From the NCBI GenBank assembly GCA_045531955.1, contig JAZSFC010000043.1, positions 124,001 to 188,000 of the forward strand: a DNA stretch of 64,000 bases. Direction: 5' to 3'. Positions 9,001-17,241 of the stretch are shown here, piece after piece. A model generated the notes under the pieces. It was not told where the DNA came from. It was given only the letters and a program-made list of their open reading frames with translations, and made no database searches. Every line of letters begins with the position of its first letter. Positions within the stretch are counted from its first letter, which is position 1. Origin of the DNA: SIG299 sp045531955 (GTDB lineage Bacteria > Bacillota > Clostridia > Lachnospirales > Lachnospiraceae). A program made the position numbers and the translations under genes.

Positions 9001-9564
9001 AAGATTTAACTGCTCTTCCGCCAGTTCCTTTTCTGCAGCTGCTTTTCTCTTTTTATACTTTACAATACCGGCAGCCTCATCAAACAATTCACGACGTTCT
9101 TCCGGCTTACCGCTTAAAATCTTTTCCACCTGACCCTGTCCGATAATGGAATAGCCTTCCTTACCGATACCGGTATCCAAAAACAGTTCATGAACATCAC
9201 GGAGACGACAGGTATTACCATTAATTAAATATTCACTTTCACCGGAACGGTATACACGACGTGCTATTGTAACTTCCTCATACTCAATTGGAAGCATATG
9301 ATCGGAATTGTCCAATGTAATGGCAACATAGGCATAGCCCATTGGTTTACGTAACTGGGTACCGGAGAAAATGACATCCTCCATTTTACTGCCTCTAAGC
9401 TGCTTTGCACTCTGTTCGCCCAAAACCCAGCGCACCGCATCCGCGACATTACTCTTACCACTGCCGTTAGGACCTACAATCGCAGTAATACCATCATGAA
9501 ACTTAAATACGATTTTATTTGCAAAGGATTTAAATCCATGTACTTCAATACTTTTTAAATACAT
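6001..9564 (-). CDS. smc: Chromosome segregation protein SMC
   Basis: 1187 residues, full length. SMC dimerises and with ScpA/ScpB extrudes DNA loops to compact and segregate chromosomes. The N-terminal ATPase half has Walker A GPNGSGKSN at 31-39 followed by VRWVLGEQSA. Two long coiled coils (about 170-500 and 680-1010) flank a hinge around 510-670 (PGIIGVVADII; GGSISGGAYKN). The C-terminal half has the signature LSGGEKALTAIALLFAI and Walker B FALLDEIEAALDD. It starts 18 bases after rnc. The scpA and scpB genes are not in this window. Confidence 0.98.
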   Translation of the reverse strand: MYLKSIEVHGFKSFANKIVFKFHDGITAIVGPNGSGKSNVADAVRWVLGEQSAKQLRGSKMEDVIFSGTQLRKPMGYAYVAITLDNSDHMLPIEYEEVTIARRVYRSGESEYLINGNTCRLRDVHELFLDTGIGKEGYSIIGQGQVEKILSGKPEERRELFDEAAGIVKYKKRKAAAEKELAEEQLNLSRITDILLEIEKQVGPLAKQSEVAKEYLRLKEALKKLEINLFLLEYERSEKNRADIDSRAKIVTDELEDSNKAYDNTKQEYERLEAELEQYAADIDSKKEQRTSFLMMIQEKEGEIKLMQEKISSMLLSESHFNQRQEALSADRDVRKKELAQYEKEYKAASASLEEMQEQQTDAAEELQEIRKRLVDYTKTIEKCNQQILDCMDQNAEIKANLQHYVTLEEQNSLKKAELTQKILLHKSEEAGYEKEVEKCKKAHKEITEQIQASRDKIAELEETAAEWKQKAADTTAAIEQTERLRIQEASKLESLRNLTERYDGYGNAIRKVMERKNDTPGIIGVVADIIKVDSKYETAMEIALGGSIQNIVTKDESTAKKMVTYLKENKLGRATFLPLTSITSKALGQNQEQAAKEPGVIGYAHTLVRVEKEYEELVKYLVGRILVADTMDNAAALAKKYNYTLRIVTLDGELLSPGGSISGGAYKNNSNLLGRRREMEDLEKKIEDCRKKVSEYAKERDSIRVEREKIAKDIVSEREGLQELYLEQNTTRMNLSAAEEQLNKLKESYKLIEQEVSSLESKNRDNMSGAKELRDQISKNEAAMEDAKKKTEVCTLSMERNRAIEEKLSEEHAGLVLECAGLEKNLQFVNENRNRILAEIERLDREQKILKEENSSAKEQIAEQEQGIETAKQNMATWTETVAELEKSLELLEAKKEEISKENKNFFSKREELSKHISDLDKDSFRLSAQLEKLQETMNNQANYMWEEYGVTVESAKEFRDENLPAYTGIRKEIGDIKAGIKALGDVNVNAIEDYKNLSERYELYNNQRNDLMEAEAALMKIIEQLDSEMRKQFEEKFAAIKAQFDVVFRELFGGGQGTLELMEDEDVLTAGIRIIAQPPGKKLQNMMQLSGGEKALTAIALLFAIQNLKPSPFALLDEIEAALDDSNVGRYAKYLHKLTKNTQFIVITHRRGTMAAADILYGITMQEKGVSTLVSVNLLEDELDK

Positions 9565-9582
9565 TAGTTACCCTCTCTGTTC

Positions 9583-10281
9583 TTAAGCATTGTCCTTCTG
9601 TTCAAATTGAAGCAGGGACTGATATGCCGCATTCTGTTCTGCAGCTTTTTTTGTTCTTCCTTTTCCGGTCATTAACGGTGTCTGATCCATATAAGCCTGT
9701 ACGGTAAATACCTTATTATGGTCAGGGCCTTCTTCCGATAACAGCACATAATGAAGTGTCTGCTTATATTTGTTCTGGATGACCTCCTGTAGCATAGTCT
9801 TACTATCATAAAAGAGTTTTTTATGTTCTATATCCTGCAGAACATATTTTAAAATAAACTCTTTTGCACTAGTAAAACCACCATCCAGATACATAGCACC
9901 AATCAATGCTTCCCAAGCGTCTGATAAAATAGAATCCCTATCCCGTCCGCCGGTCAAATCCTCTCCGTTTCCAAGCAAAAGAAAGCTTCCGAGATTAAGC
10001 TGTCTTGCACAAGTTGCCAGTGATTGTTCGCAAACCAGGCTTGCACGAAGCTTTGTCATTTGTCCTTCATTCATTTCCGGATGATTTTTAAACAAAAATT
10101 CACTGGAAACCACTTCAAGAACAGCATCTCCTAAAAATTCCAGCCGCTCATTATCCATTAATTCTTTTAAATTCTTTTCGTGTGCATAAGAGCTGTGAGT
10201 TAAAGCCTGTTTCAGCAATACTTCCTGTTTAAATTCATATCCGATGTTCTTTTGCAATTCATTTAATTTTTTTCGGTTCAT
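9583..10281 (-). CDS. rnc: Ribonuclease III
   Basis: 232 residues. This double-strand-specific endoribonuclease processes rRNA precursors and structured RNAs. The signature ERLEFLGDAVLE (about 45-56) carries the metal-binding acidic residues, and a second conserved stretch, DAWEALIGAMYLDGG, holds the catalytic Glu. A C-terminal dsRNA-binding domain (TMLQEVIQNKYKQT to GKGRTKKAAEQNAA) completes it. AGGAGG precedes the ATG. It is the first gene of the rnc-smc-ftsY-ilvA run, after the acpP terminator. Confidence 0.97.
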   Translation of the reverse strand: MNRKKLNELQKNIGYEFKQEVLLKQALTHSSYAHEKNLKELMDNERLEFLGDAVLEVVSSEFLFKNHPEMNEGQMTKLRASLVCEQSLATCARQLNLGSFLLLGNGEDLTGGRDRDSILSDAWEALIGAMYLDGGFTSAKEFILKYVLQDIEHKKLFYDSKTMLQEVIQNKYKQTLHYVLLSEEGPDHNKVFTVQAYMDQTPLMTGKGRTKKAAEQNAAYQSLLQFEQKDNA

Positions 10282-10339
10282 GTTTCCTCCTTTCTTTTTT
10301 CTGCGCTAAAACTTTTCATACCATTATGAAACAAAATTC

Positions 10340-10363
10340 GGGCTGTTGATTACTCAACAGCCC
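10340..10363 (-). terminator. Intrinsic terminator after acpP
   Basis: A perfect 10-base-pair stem (GGGCTGTTGA with TCAACAGCCC, four-base loop) is followed on the minus strand by GAATTTTGTTTC. It ends the plsX-acpP transcript ahead of rnc. Confidence 0.8.
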
Positions 10364-10378
10364 TTGCGTGCCCGTTGC

Positions 10379-10609
10379 TTAGTTTAATGCGCTTTTAATC
10401 TGCTCTACAGCATCGCTTACAGTAACAATTTTTTCAGCTTCTTCATTGGCAATTTCGATATCAAACTCTTCTTCCAAAGCCATAATAATCTGGAAAACAT
10501 CCAGGGAGTCAGCACCAAGATCATCTACAAAGGTGGTTTCCATTGTAATGGTGTCTTCGTCTACTCCTAAAACTTCGCTGATAATCTTCTGAATCTTTTC
10601 AAATTCCAT
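10379..10609 (-). CDS. acpP: Acyl carrier protein
   Basis: 76 residues, acidic and helical. The phosphopantetheine attachment serine is Ser35 in GADSLD. ACP carries growing acyl chains in type II fatty acid synthesis and donates acyl groups to PlsX for phospholipid synthesis. It directly follows plsX (18-base gap) and is closed by a strong terminator. AGGAGG precedes the ATG. Confidence 0.97.
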   Translation of the reverse strand: MEFEKIQKIISEVLGVDEDTITMETTFVDDLGADSLDVFQIIMALEEEFDIEIANEEAEKIVTVSDAVEQIKSALN

Positions 10610-10627
10610 ATTTGAATCCTCCTACTT

Positions 10628-11644
10628 TTATTCTTCATCTGCTTTTTTAATATTTTCGCTAATTTTTTCTCCAATATTTTGCTCTTTAAAAGCGACACAC
10701 TGCAAAATAGAATTTCTGATTTCTTTTGCAGTAGAATTTCCGTGGCTCTTTACCACAAGACCGTTGAGACCAAGCATCGGTGCTCCGCCATGATCTGAAG
10801 TATCCATTTTCTTTAATGTCTTTTTTAAGGCCGGTTTTAAAAGAAGAGCACCAATCTTACTTCGCAGATTGAACATCATGCCCTTTTTGATTTCACCCAT
10901 TAAAGCTCCGGAAACACCTTCGTACAGTTTTAAAATAACATTACCTACAAAGGCTTCACAGACAATGACATCTGCATAACCGTACGGAATATCTCTTGCT
11001 TCAATGCTGCCGATGAAGTTAATTTCATTACAATTTTTCAGTAACGGATACGTTTCTTTTACAAGCATGTTGCCTTTTTCTTCCTCGGCACCAATATTAA
11101 CAATGGCAACCTTTGGATTTTTAATACCGACAATATGCTCCATATAGATGGACCCCATTTTTGCAAATTGAAGCAGATGGGATGGTCTGGCATCTACATT
11201 GGCTCCACAGTCAATAAGAAGCGATACACCATTGGTGGTTGGAATCAGCGGTGCCAACGGAGAACGCTCCACACCTTTAATTCTTCCTACAACCAGCTGT
11301 GCTCCGACCAGAACCGCACCGGTACTTCCCGCGGATACAAATGCATCTGCTGTTCCGTTCTTTACCAGAGACATTGCCACTACAATAGAAGAATCCTTTT
11401 TACGGCGGACTGCCATAACCGGTGCTTCCTCATTGGTAATCACTTCACTGGCCGGTACAATTTCCAAACGTTCTCCCAAGTCCGGGTACTGTGCAAGTTC
11501 CTTTTTCAGAACCTCTTCTTGTCCGACAAGAATAACCTTAATGCGGGAATCCTCCTGCACTGCCAGGACGGCTCCTTTTACTATTTCAGACGGGGCATTG
11601 TCGCCACCCATTGCATCAACTGCAACTTTTACCAAATCACTCAT
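10628..11644 (-). CDS. plsX: Phosphate acyltransferase PlsX
   Basis: 338 residues. PlsX converts acyl-ACP to acyl-phosphate, the donor for PlsY in phosphatidic acid synthesis. Family signatures include VAVDAMGGDNAPSEIVKGA at the N-terminus, DAFVSAGSTGAVLVGA near the active site and ADVIVCEAFVGNVILK. The AGGAGG ribosome site and a good sigma-A promoter lie upstream. Its partner acpP follows directly; fab genes are absent from this window. Confidence 0.97.
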   Translation of the reverse strand: MSDLVKVAVDAMGGDNAPSEIVKGAVLAVQEDSRIKVILVGQEEVLKKELAQYPDLGERLEIVPASEVITNEEAPVMAVRRKKDSSIVVAMSLVKNGTADAFVSAGSTGAVLVGAQLVVGRIKGVERSPLAPLIPTTNGVSLLIDCGANVDARPSHLLQFAKMGSIYMEHIVGIKNPKVAIVNIGAEEEKGNMLVKETYPLLKNCNEINFIGSIEARDIPYGYADVIVCEAFVGNVILKLYEGVSGALMGEIKKGMMFNLRSKIGALLLKPALKKTLKKMDTSDHGGAPMLGLNGLVVKSHGNSTAKEIRNSILQCVAFKEQNIGEKISENIKKADEE

Positions 11645-11712
11645 TAAGACTCCTCCTGTCAGCCTGCTGCTCTTCCATCGATTTCCTATAGTAAAGCAAC
11701 ATTCTATATCTC

Positions 11713-11741
11713 ACTATACTAAATATTATTTTAAAAATCAA
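11713..11741 (-). promoter_or_regulatory. Sigma-A-type promoter for plsX-acpP
   Basis: On the minus strand TTGATT (11736-11741) is 17 bases from TATAGT (11713-11718). It lies between the cheR stop and the plsX start. I looked for a FapR-like operator around it and saw no convincing palindrome. Confidence 0.6.
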
Positions 11742-11748
11742 CTATAAA

Positions 11749-12522
11749 TCAAACTTTTCTGTAGAAGAAAGATTTTGCTGTGGCATAGCCCAAGGTATTT
11801 GCCTGAATAATCTGCTCGGTGGAACCGACAAACAGCACTCCGTCCTTCTTTAAAGATGCATTGAATTTCTTGTAGATCTCAGTTTTAGCTTCTTCCGTAA
11901 AATATATCAGCACATTACGGCAGACAATCAGGTCACAATCGGTCGGATACGGATCCTTCAACAGATTATGCTGCTTAAACTCCACGCATCTCTTTACTTC
12001 ATCTGCCACTTTATATGTATACTCATTTACCTGAGTAATATATTTCTTCATTAAATCATCCGGCAATGTTTTTAAACTCTTTACATTATATAAACCGTCT
12101 TTTGCCTTTGCGAGTACCTGCTTATCAATATCCGTCGCAATAATTTTTATATTGGAAAGCGGCATATGTCTGGAAAGCATCATAACGAGGGAATACGGTT
12201 CATCGCCGGTGGAACAGGCTGCACTCCAGATTTTTAACTTGGAAGACTTAGCCATAAGAGCAGGAAGAATCTCATTTTCCAACACCTTCCACTGCTCTGG
12301 ATTTCGGTAAAATTCCGAAACATTGATGGTAAGATAATTTACAAACTCTTCAAACTTATCTTTGTCTGCTTTTATGGCAGCCACATAATCCGTATATGTT
12401 TTAATGCCATGTTTCGTAATAAGCGAATCGATTCTTCTTCTCATCTGCTTTTCTTTATATGCATTTAAGTCAATCTGGGTTAATGCAAATATCTGTTTTT
12501 TAAAAACCTCATAATCGCCCAT
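11749..12522 (-). CDS. cheR: CheR-type protein-glutamate O-methyltransferase
   Basis: 257 residues. CheR methylates glutamates on chemoreceptors using S-adenosylmethionine, giving adaptation in chemotaxis. The N-terminal helical CheR domain (YEVFKKQIFALTQIDLNAYK) is followed by the SAM-binding domain with IWSAACSTGDEPYSLVMML, the acidic TDID motif and DLIVCRNVLIYF. AAGGAG precedes the ATG. It stands alone: no flagellar or other che genes adjoin it, while a cheV-like gene lies about 49 kb away in this window. That suggests a motile organism with scattered chemotaxis genes. Confidence 0.93.
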   Translation of the reverse strand: MGDYEVFKKQIFALTQIDLNAYKEKQMRRRIDSLITKHGIKTYTDYVAAIKADKDKFEEFVNYLTINVSEFYRNPEQWKVLENEILPALMAKSSKLKIWSAACSTGDEPYSLVMMLSRHMPLSNIKIIATDIDKQVLAKAKDGLYNVKSLKTLPDDLMKKYITQVNEYTYKVADEVKRCVEFKQHNLLKDPYPTDCDLIVCRNVLIYFTEEAKTEIYKKFNASLKKDGVLFVGSTEQIIQANTLGYATAKSFFYRKV

Positions 12523-12568
12523 AAGTATCTCTCCTTATTCTTGTATGGTATTCCCCTTGATATCTTTT

Positions 12569-12598
12569 AAAAAAGGGACTGTTGCTTCCAACAGCCCC
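12569..12598 (-). terminator. Intrinsic terminator after the ispH-S1 gene
   Basis: A 10-base-pair stem with one G-U pair (12575-12598, loop of four) is followed on the minus strand by six T residues. It separates the ispH-S1 transcript from cheR. Confidence 0.85.
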
Positions 12599-12617
12599 TC
12601 AATCTTACTTGCTTAAA

Positions 12618-14552
12618 TTATTCAGCATCTTCTGCTGCAACTTCTTCTGCAGGAGCTTCTTCCTGAGCAGGAGCCTCTAATGCCTTAACGCTTAAGCTGA
12701 TCTTCTTGTCAGCAAAGTTGAAATCAACAATCTTTGCAGTAACTTCCTGACCAATCTTTAACACGTCTGCAGGCTTTTCTACATGATTTCTGGAAATCTG
12801 GGAAACATGTAATAAAGCATCAACGCCAGGTACTAACTCAACAAAAGCACCGAAGTCAGTCATACGTGCAACCTTACCGGTAACAACGTTGCCAACTGCG
12901 AAATCTTCTTCTGCATTTGCCCATGGGTTCTGATCTGCGAACTTAAGGGATAATGCTACCTTTTCACCTGTGATGTCCTTAATGAATGCACGAACTGCAT
13001 CGCCAGCCTTGAATACCTTCTTAGGATTCTCAACTCTGCCCCAGGACATTTCGGAAATATGAAGGAGACCGTCTACACCGCCGAGGTCGATGAATACACC
13101 GAAATCGGTAACATTCTTTACAGTACCTTCTACAACATCGCCAACGGAAATCTTAGCGAAAAGCTCCTTCTGAAGCTCTGCCTTCTTAGCAACTAAAAGC
13201 TGCTTGCGGTCGCCGATGATTCTTCTTCTCTTTGGATTGAACTCACTGATTACGAATTCAATTTCCTGATCCTTATACTTGGATAAATCCTTTTCGTAGG
13301 AATCAGAAACAAGGCTTGCAGGAATGAATACTCTTGTCTCGTCTACTACTACACTTAAGCCACCGTCTAAAACTGCGGAAACAGTTGCGGTTAAAACTTC
13401 CTTGTTGTTGAAAGCTTCTTCTAATCTCTTGCTTCCCTTTTCTGCTGCAAGTCTCTTATAGGTTAATAATACCTGACCTTCACCATCATTTACCTTAAGA
13501 ACCTTTGCCTGCATCTTGTCGCCTTCCTTAACAACTTCTGTTAAGTCAACGTTAGGAGTGTTTGTATATTCGCTTCTGGTAATAATACCGTCAGCCTTAT
13601 AACCAATGTTTAAGACAATTTCATCTTCTTTAACACGAATAACAGTACCTTCAACTACCTCTCCGTTGTGTATTGTCTTAAAAGACTCCTCCAATAATTG
13701 TTCGAAACTTAAATCTGACATGCTGGTATGAACCTCCTCGATAATATTGTTTGGGGTTGATGCCCCTGCTGTAATACCTACACTACGGAATGACTTAAAA
13801 TCATTTAAGTCAAGGTCACTGAGTTTCTGTATGAAGTAAGTATTTACACATTGCTGTTTTGATATCTCATACAACTTACGTGTATTCGAACTATGCAGCC
13901 CTCCGATGACAATCATTGCCTCCGATTCCTGCGCTAAGAGGCGTGTTTCTGCTTGTCTTTCTTCTGTTGCACTGCATATCGTACTTAAAACAAGTATATC
14001 ATACCTCTTTTTTTCAAGAATTTCAACTAAATCTTGAAATTTCTTGCTATTAAATGTCGTTTGTGCTACAACACAGACCTTTTTTTCCTGATTTTCCTCT
14101 AATTTTTCTGCATCAGACACATTTTCTACGACCGTTACAGGTCCGTTACACCATCCGATAATTCCCTGAACCTCCGGATGCTCCTCACTTCCGATGACAA
14201 TGATGTGTCGGCCGTTATTACTTTGCTCCTCCACAATCCTATGAATTTTTTTTACAAATGGACAGGTTGCATCCAGGATTTCATGACCGCTAGCCTGCAT
14301 TTCTTCAAATTCCTTGCGTGAAACACCATGGGAACGGATAATCAGTGTGCCCTTTTCCTCATTACACCATTCATCCTTTCCGGTCACAATCTTTACACCT
14401 TTTTTTGCCAGTTCCTCTGTTACTTCTTCGTTATGGATAATCGGACCATATGTATAGACCTTTTTCCCCAGAGCCGCCTGCTGTTCCACCAATTCTACCG
14501 CCCTTTTGACACCAAAACAAAAACCGGCGGTTTTTGCTACTTTTACATTCAT
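12618..14552 (-). CDS. ispH: IspH (HMBPP reductase) fused to ribosomal protein S1
   Basis: 644 residues with two modules. Residues 1-280 are 4-hydroxy-3-methylbut-2-enyl diphosphate reductase, the last MEP-pathway enzyme, which makes IPP and DMAPP. The three iron-sulfur cysteines are visible at C12 (GFCFGV), C96 (DATCPFV) and C192 (STICSATEERQ). From about residue 298 there are four S1 RNA-binding domains; the third and fourth are canonical (GVFIDLGGVDGLLHISEM; GAFVELVPGVDALLHVSQI). The tail is Ala/Glu-rich. The same fusion is known in Clostridia; the frame is continuous with no sign of an artefact. It follows cmk by 11 bases. Confidence 0.96.
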   Translation of the reverse strand: MNVKVAKTAGFCFGVKRAVELVEQQAALGKKVYTYGPIIHNEEVTEELAKKGVKIVTGKDEWCNEEKGTLIIRSHGVSRKEFEEMQASGHEILDATCPFVKKIHRIVEEQSNNGRHIIVIGSEEHPEVQGIIGWCNGPVTVVENVSDAEKLEENQEKKVCVVAQTTFNSKKFQDLVEILEKKRYDILVLSTICSATEERQAETRLLAQESEAMIVIGGLHSSNTRKLYEISKQQCVNTYFIQKLSDLDLNDFKSFRSVGITAGASTPNNIIEEVHTSMSDLSFEQLLEESFKTIHNGEVVEGTVIRVKEDEIVLNIGYKADGIITRSEYTNTPNVDLTEVVKEGDKMQAKVLKVNDGEGQVLLTYKRLAAEKGSKRLEEAFNNKEVLTATVSAVLDGGLSVVVDETRVFIPASLVSDSYEKDLSKYKDQEIEFVISEFNPKRRRIIGDRKQLLVAKKAELQKELFAKISVGDVVEGTVKNVTDFGVFIDLGGVDGLLHISEMSWGRVENPKKVFKAGDAVRAFIKDITGEKVALSLKFADQNPWANAEEDFAVGNVVTGKVARMTDFGAFVELVPGVDALLHVSQISRNHVEKPADVLKIGQEVTAKIVDFNFADKKISLSVKALEAPAQEEAPAEEVAAEDAE

Positions 14553-14563
14553 TATAACTACCT

Positions 14564-15238
14564 TTACTCTCCGATTTTTTCTGCAACAATTTTCTGCATA
14601 GCTGCTACAACTTCCTCAATGTTCAAATCGGAAGTGTCAAGTAACACAGCATCCTCTGCCTGACGAAGCGGAGAAGTTTCCCGGTTCATATCCCTGTAGT
14701 CTCTTTCTTCAATTTCTTTCTGAAGTGTTTCCAGGTCACATTCCATGCCCTTTGCAACTAATTCGTCATATCTTCTTTTTGCCCGTACTGCAGAAGATGC
14801 GGTAAGGTAAATTTTTACCTCGGCATTCGGAAGTACAACGGTACCGATATCCCGGCCATCCATAACCACGCTGGTGGTTGCTGCAAGCCCCTGCTGAAGT
14901 TCTACCATTTTGCTGCGTACTTTTGGATAAACCGATACTGCTGAAGCCATATTTCCCGCCTCCGGAGTACGGATAAGACCATTAACGTTTTCCCCGTTTA
15001 AATAAACTACCTGTTCCCCGTTTTCATAGGCAAGGGAAACATCAATGTTATCCAATTCACCCACAATAGATGCCTCATCATCACCGGCAATACCTTTTCT
15101 GGAACAATACAGACCAATGGCACGGTACATGGCACCGGTATCTACATACACCATATTTCTACTCTTCGCCAATGCCTTTGCAATCGTACTTTTCCCTGCT
15201 CCTGCCGGTCCGTCAATTGCGATATTGATTTTTCTCAT
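14564..15238 (-). CDS. cmk: Cytidylate kinase
   Basis: About 224 residues. This enzyme phosphorylates CMP and dCMP with ATP in pyrimidine salvage. The P-loop GPAGAGKST is at residues 10-18, followed by VYVDTGAMYRA, VVMDGRDIGTVVLP and the lid RRYDEL; the tail has RDYRDMNRETSPL. The open frame extends to 15337, but that extension would overlap the preceding gene and lacks homology. The ATG at 15238 has AGGAG about ten bases upstream, so I use it. Order flavoprotein-cmk-ispH/S1 is common in Clostridia. Confidence 0.95.
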   Translation of the reverse strand: MRKINIAIDGPAGAGKSTIAKALAKSRNMVYVDTGAMYRAIGLYCSRKGIAGDDEASIVGELDNIDVSLAYENGEQVVYLNGENVNGLIRTPEAGNMASAVSVYPKVRSKMVELQQGLAATTSVVMDGRDIGTVVLPNAEVKIYLTASSAVRAKRRYDELVAKGMECDLETLQKEIEERDYRDMNRETSPLRQAEDAVLLDTSDLNIEEVVAAMQKIVAEKIGE

Positions 15239-15297
15239 ACTATGTCTTCTCCTGATTCTATATATTCCTGTGAAGCATACACAGGTTGAAAAACAAT

Positions 15298-16536
15298 TTA
15301 ATATATGGAACTGCCAGCCGCATAGCCGGTAGACCAAGCGATCTGCAAATTAAATCCGCCGGTCATGGCATCCACATCCAACACCTCTCCGACAAAATAC
15401 AAGCCGGAAACCAGCTTTGATTCCATAGTAGACGGAACAATTTCCTTTACGGAAATTCCTCCCTTTGTAATCACCGCTTCTTTGTAATCACGCAACCCGG
15501 TTACATTCATAGTAAGATGTTTCAACAAATAACCGAGTGCTTTGCGTTCTTCCTTGGAAATTGCATTTACTTTTTTGTCCGGATCGATTCCTGACAGTTC
15601 GACAATCACCTCTATCATACGCTGCGGCAAAAGTTTGTCCAAAGAATTTTTAAAGCTTTTGTTTTTAGCCTCATCAAAATCAGATAGCAACCTTGCATCT
15701 AACATTTCTTCTGTTAAAGCCGGTTTTAAGTCCACCTGCACCGTTGGAAGTTCATTACCCTTTAACACTTCCTCTGCCGTATAACTGCTGGCGCTTAAAA
15801 CTAAAGGTCCGCTGATTCCAAAGTGGGTAAACAACATTTCACCCATATCGGAATACAATACTTTTTTACCCTGAAGAAGTTTTAATTCTACGTTTTTCAA
15901 GGTAAGGCCCATAAGACGCGGTGCAAATTCCTCTTTTATATTTAATGCAACTAACGACGGTGAAAGCTTAGTTACGGTATGTCCCATCTGCTTTGCGAAC
16001 CGGTAACCGTCACCGGTAGAACCGGTACTCTGATAAGAAAGACCGCCGGTAGCCACAATACATGCATCTGCAGTAATTTTTTCATTTTTACTGCCGCATA
16101 CGATATACTGAAAGCAGCCTTCTTCTGCCACAATATTCTTTACCTCAGAATTTAAATTTATATGCACGCCCAGCTGTTCCATATACCGCTGCAGAACCTT
16201 AATAACATCGGAAGAATGATCCGATTGCGGAAAGACTCTCATCCCTCGTTCGGTTTTTATTTCCAGACCGATACGCTCGAAAAAATCCATCACTGCCATA
16301 TTGTCAAAGGTATGAAATGCACTGTAAAGGAACCTCGGATTCGTAACAATCTGTTTCATTAAATCTTCCATATCACAAGCATTAGTGATATTACAACGTC
16401 CTTTTCCTGTAATGAACAGCTTTTTACCCAGTTTTTCATTTTTTTCAAATAAATGTACTTCATTTCCGTTTTCTGCCGCCGCAATGGCAGCCATCATGCC
16501 GGCAGCACCGCCGCCTACTACGATTACTTTACTCAT
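15298..16536 (-). CDS. HI0933-family FAD-dependent flavoprotein
   Basis: 412 residues. The N-terminal dinucleotide-binding motif is VVGGGAAGMMAAIAA, followed by GKGRCNITNAC, ACIVATGGLSYQSTGSTGDGY and the C-terminal FAD contact EVLDVDAMTGGFNLQ. These are hallmarks of the HI0933/YhiN flavoprotein family, predicted NAD(P)/FAD oxidoreductases without an agreed substrate. AAGGAG precedes the ATG. The conserved position before cmk suggests a housekeeping role, but I cannot assign a reaction. Confidence 0.9.
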   Translation of the reverse strand: MSKVIVVGGGAAGMMAAIAAAENGNEVHLFEKNEKLGKKLFITGKGRCNITNACDMEDLMKQIVTNPRFLYSAFHTFDNMAVMDFFERIGLEIKTERGMRVFPQSDHSSDVIKVLQRYMEQLGVHINLNSEVKNIVAEEGCFQYIVCGSKNEKITADACIVATGGLSYQSTGSTGDGYRFAKQMGHTVTKLSPSLVALNIKEEFAPRLMGLTLKNVELKLLQGKKVLYSDMGEMLFTHFGISGPLVLSASSYTAEEVLKGNELPTVQVDLKPALTEEMLDARLLSDFDEAKNKSFKNSLDKLLPQRMIEVIVELSGIDPDKKVNAISKEERKALGYLLKHLTMNVTGLRDYKEAVITKGGISVKEIVPSTMESKLVSGLYFVGEVLDVDAMTGGFNLQIAWSTGYAAGSSIY

Positions 16537-16558
16537 AGGAACTCCTTAACGTAAGAAG

Positions 16559-16584
16559 GGTAAGCATGAAAAACCACGCTTACC
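16559..16584 (-). other. Hairpin at the end of the GerMN-like gene
   Basis: CACGCTTACC (16575-16584) pairs over ten bases, with one G-U, with GGTAAGCATG (16559-16568). It overlaps the stop codon. There is no U-tract after it, so it is at best an attenuator or mRNA-stability element before the flavoprotein gene. Confidence 0.3.
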
Positions 16585-17140
16585 TTCCAAGATATACTTC
16601 ATCTAATTCAAATTCAATATGTCCGGTGTGATACGGACCGCCCTCAATACTGATATAAATTTTATTATATTGAGGAAGATTATCTAAAATGCTCTGTGCC
16701 AAAATGTCAATAATAGAACCTTCTACGGAAGCTCCTACATCAATAACCGGTGCCGCGTCAGATTTAAAGTCAATTCTGACACTGTTCTCCTTGATAATGA
16801 TATCATTAATGCCAATATAAAAACCCTCGTCTTCCATGGCATCTACAACCTGCTCTGCTATTAGTTCCGGAGTAAGTGCATCCTCTACTGTAACCAAAAC
16901 CGTTACTGCTTCTTTTTCTAAAGAATCCGGATTTAATGTGTAAATAGTGACTTCCATATTTTCCGGAGGCGCAATAGTCGGATTTTGTTCTGCTTCTGTA
17001 GGAACAACAGTAACAACCGGCTTGGTCGGAAGCGGAAGCTCTGTCGGAACAACTGTTGCGGTGTTGTCTTTTCCGCAACCGGAGATAATAAATGCGACGC
17101 AGATACATAACATGACATAGATGAAATTTTTTATTCGCAT
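16580..17140 (-). CDS. GerMN-like lipoprotein
   Basis: About 186 residues. The signal sequence ends in a lipobox, FIISGCGKD, so the mature protein should be membrane-anchored outside the cell. A Thr/Pro/Val-rich spacer follows, then a domain from about residue 63 (MEVTIYTLNP; IIKENSVRIDFKS; YNKIYISIEGG) that resembles the GerMN domain of spore-germination and sporulation proteins. The GTG at 17149 lies inside the ribosome site AAAGGAGGTG; the ATG at 17140 with eight-base spacing is the better start. Its neighbours are pgsA upstream and the flavoprotein downstream. The GerMN call is by pattern only. Confidence 0.65.
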   Translation of the reverse strand: MRIKNFIYVMLCICVAFIISGCGKDNTATVVPTELPLPTKPVVTVVPTEAEQNPTIAPPENMEVTIYTLNPDSLEKEAVTVLVTVEDALTPELIAEQVVDAMEDEGFYIGINDIIIKENSVRIDFKSDAAPVIDVGASVEGSIIDILAQSILDNLPQYNKIYISIEGGPYHTGHIEFELDEVYLGR

Positions 17141-17241
17141 GATATGCACCTCCTTTGCAGATTTTTCTGCTCCTGTGCAATATCATATCCTTCAACTATG
17201 TCATTTGTATGTTATTCCTGTGTCAAATTTATTTTTTCTGC

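Noticed and set aside
8708..9133. Plus-strand open frame antisense to smc
   Set aside because: Ser/Phe-rich composition is what an antisense reading of a Glu/Lys-rich coiled coil gives; there is no start signal.
11135..11747. Two overlapping plus-strand frames antisense to plsX
   Set aside because: plsX is complete and conserved; the antisense products look like no known protein and lack ribosome sites.
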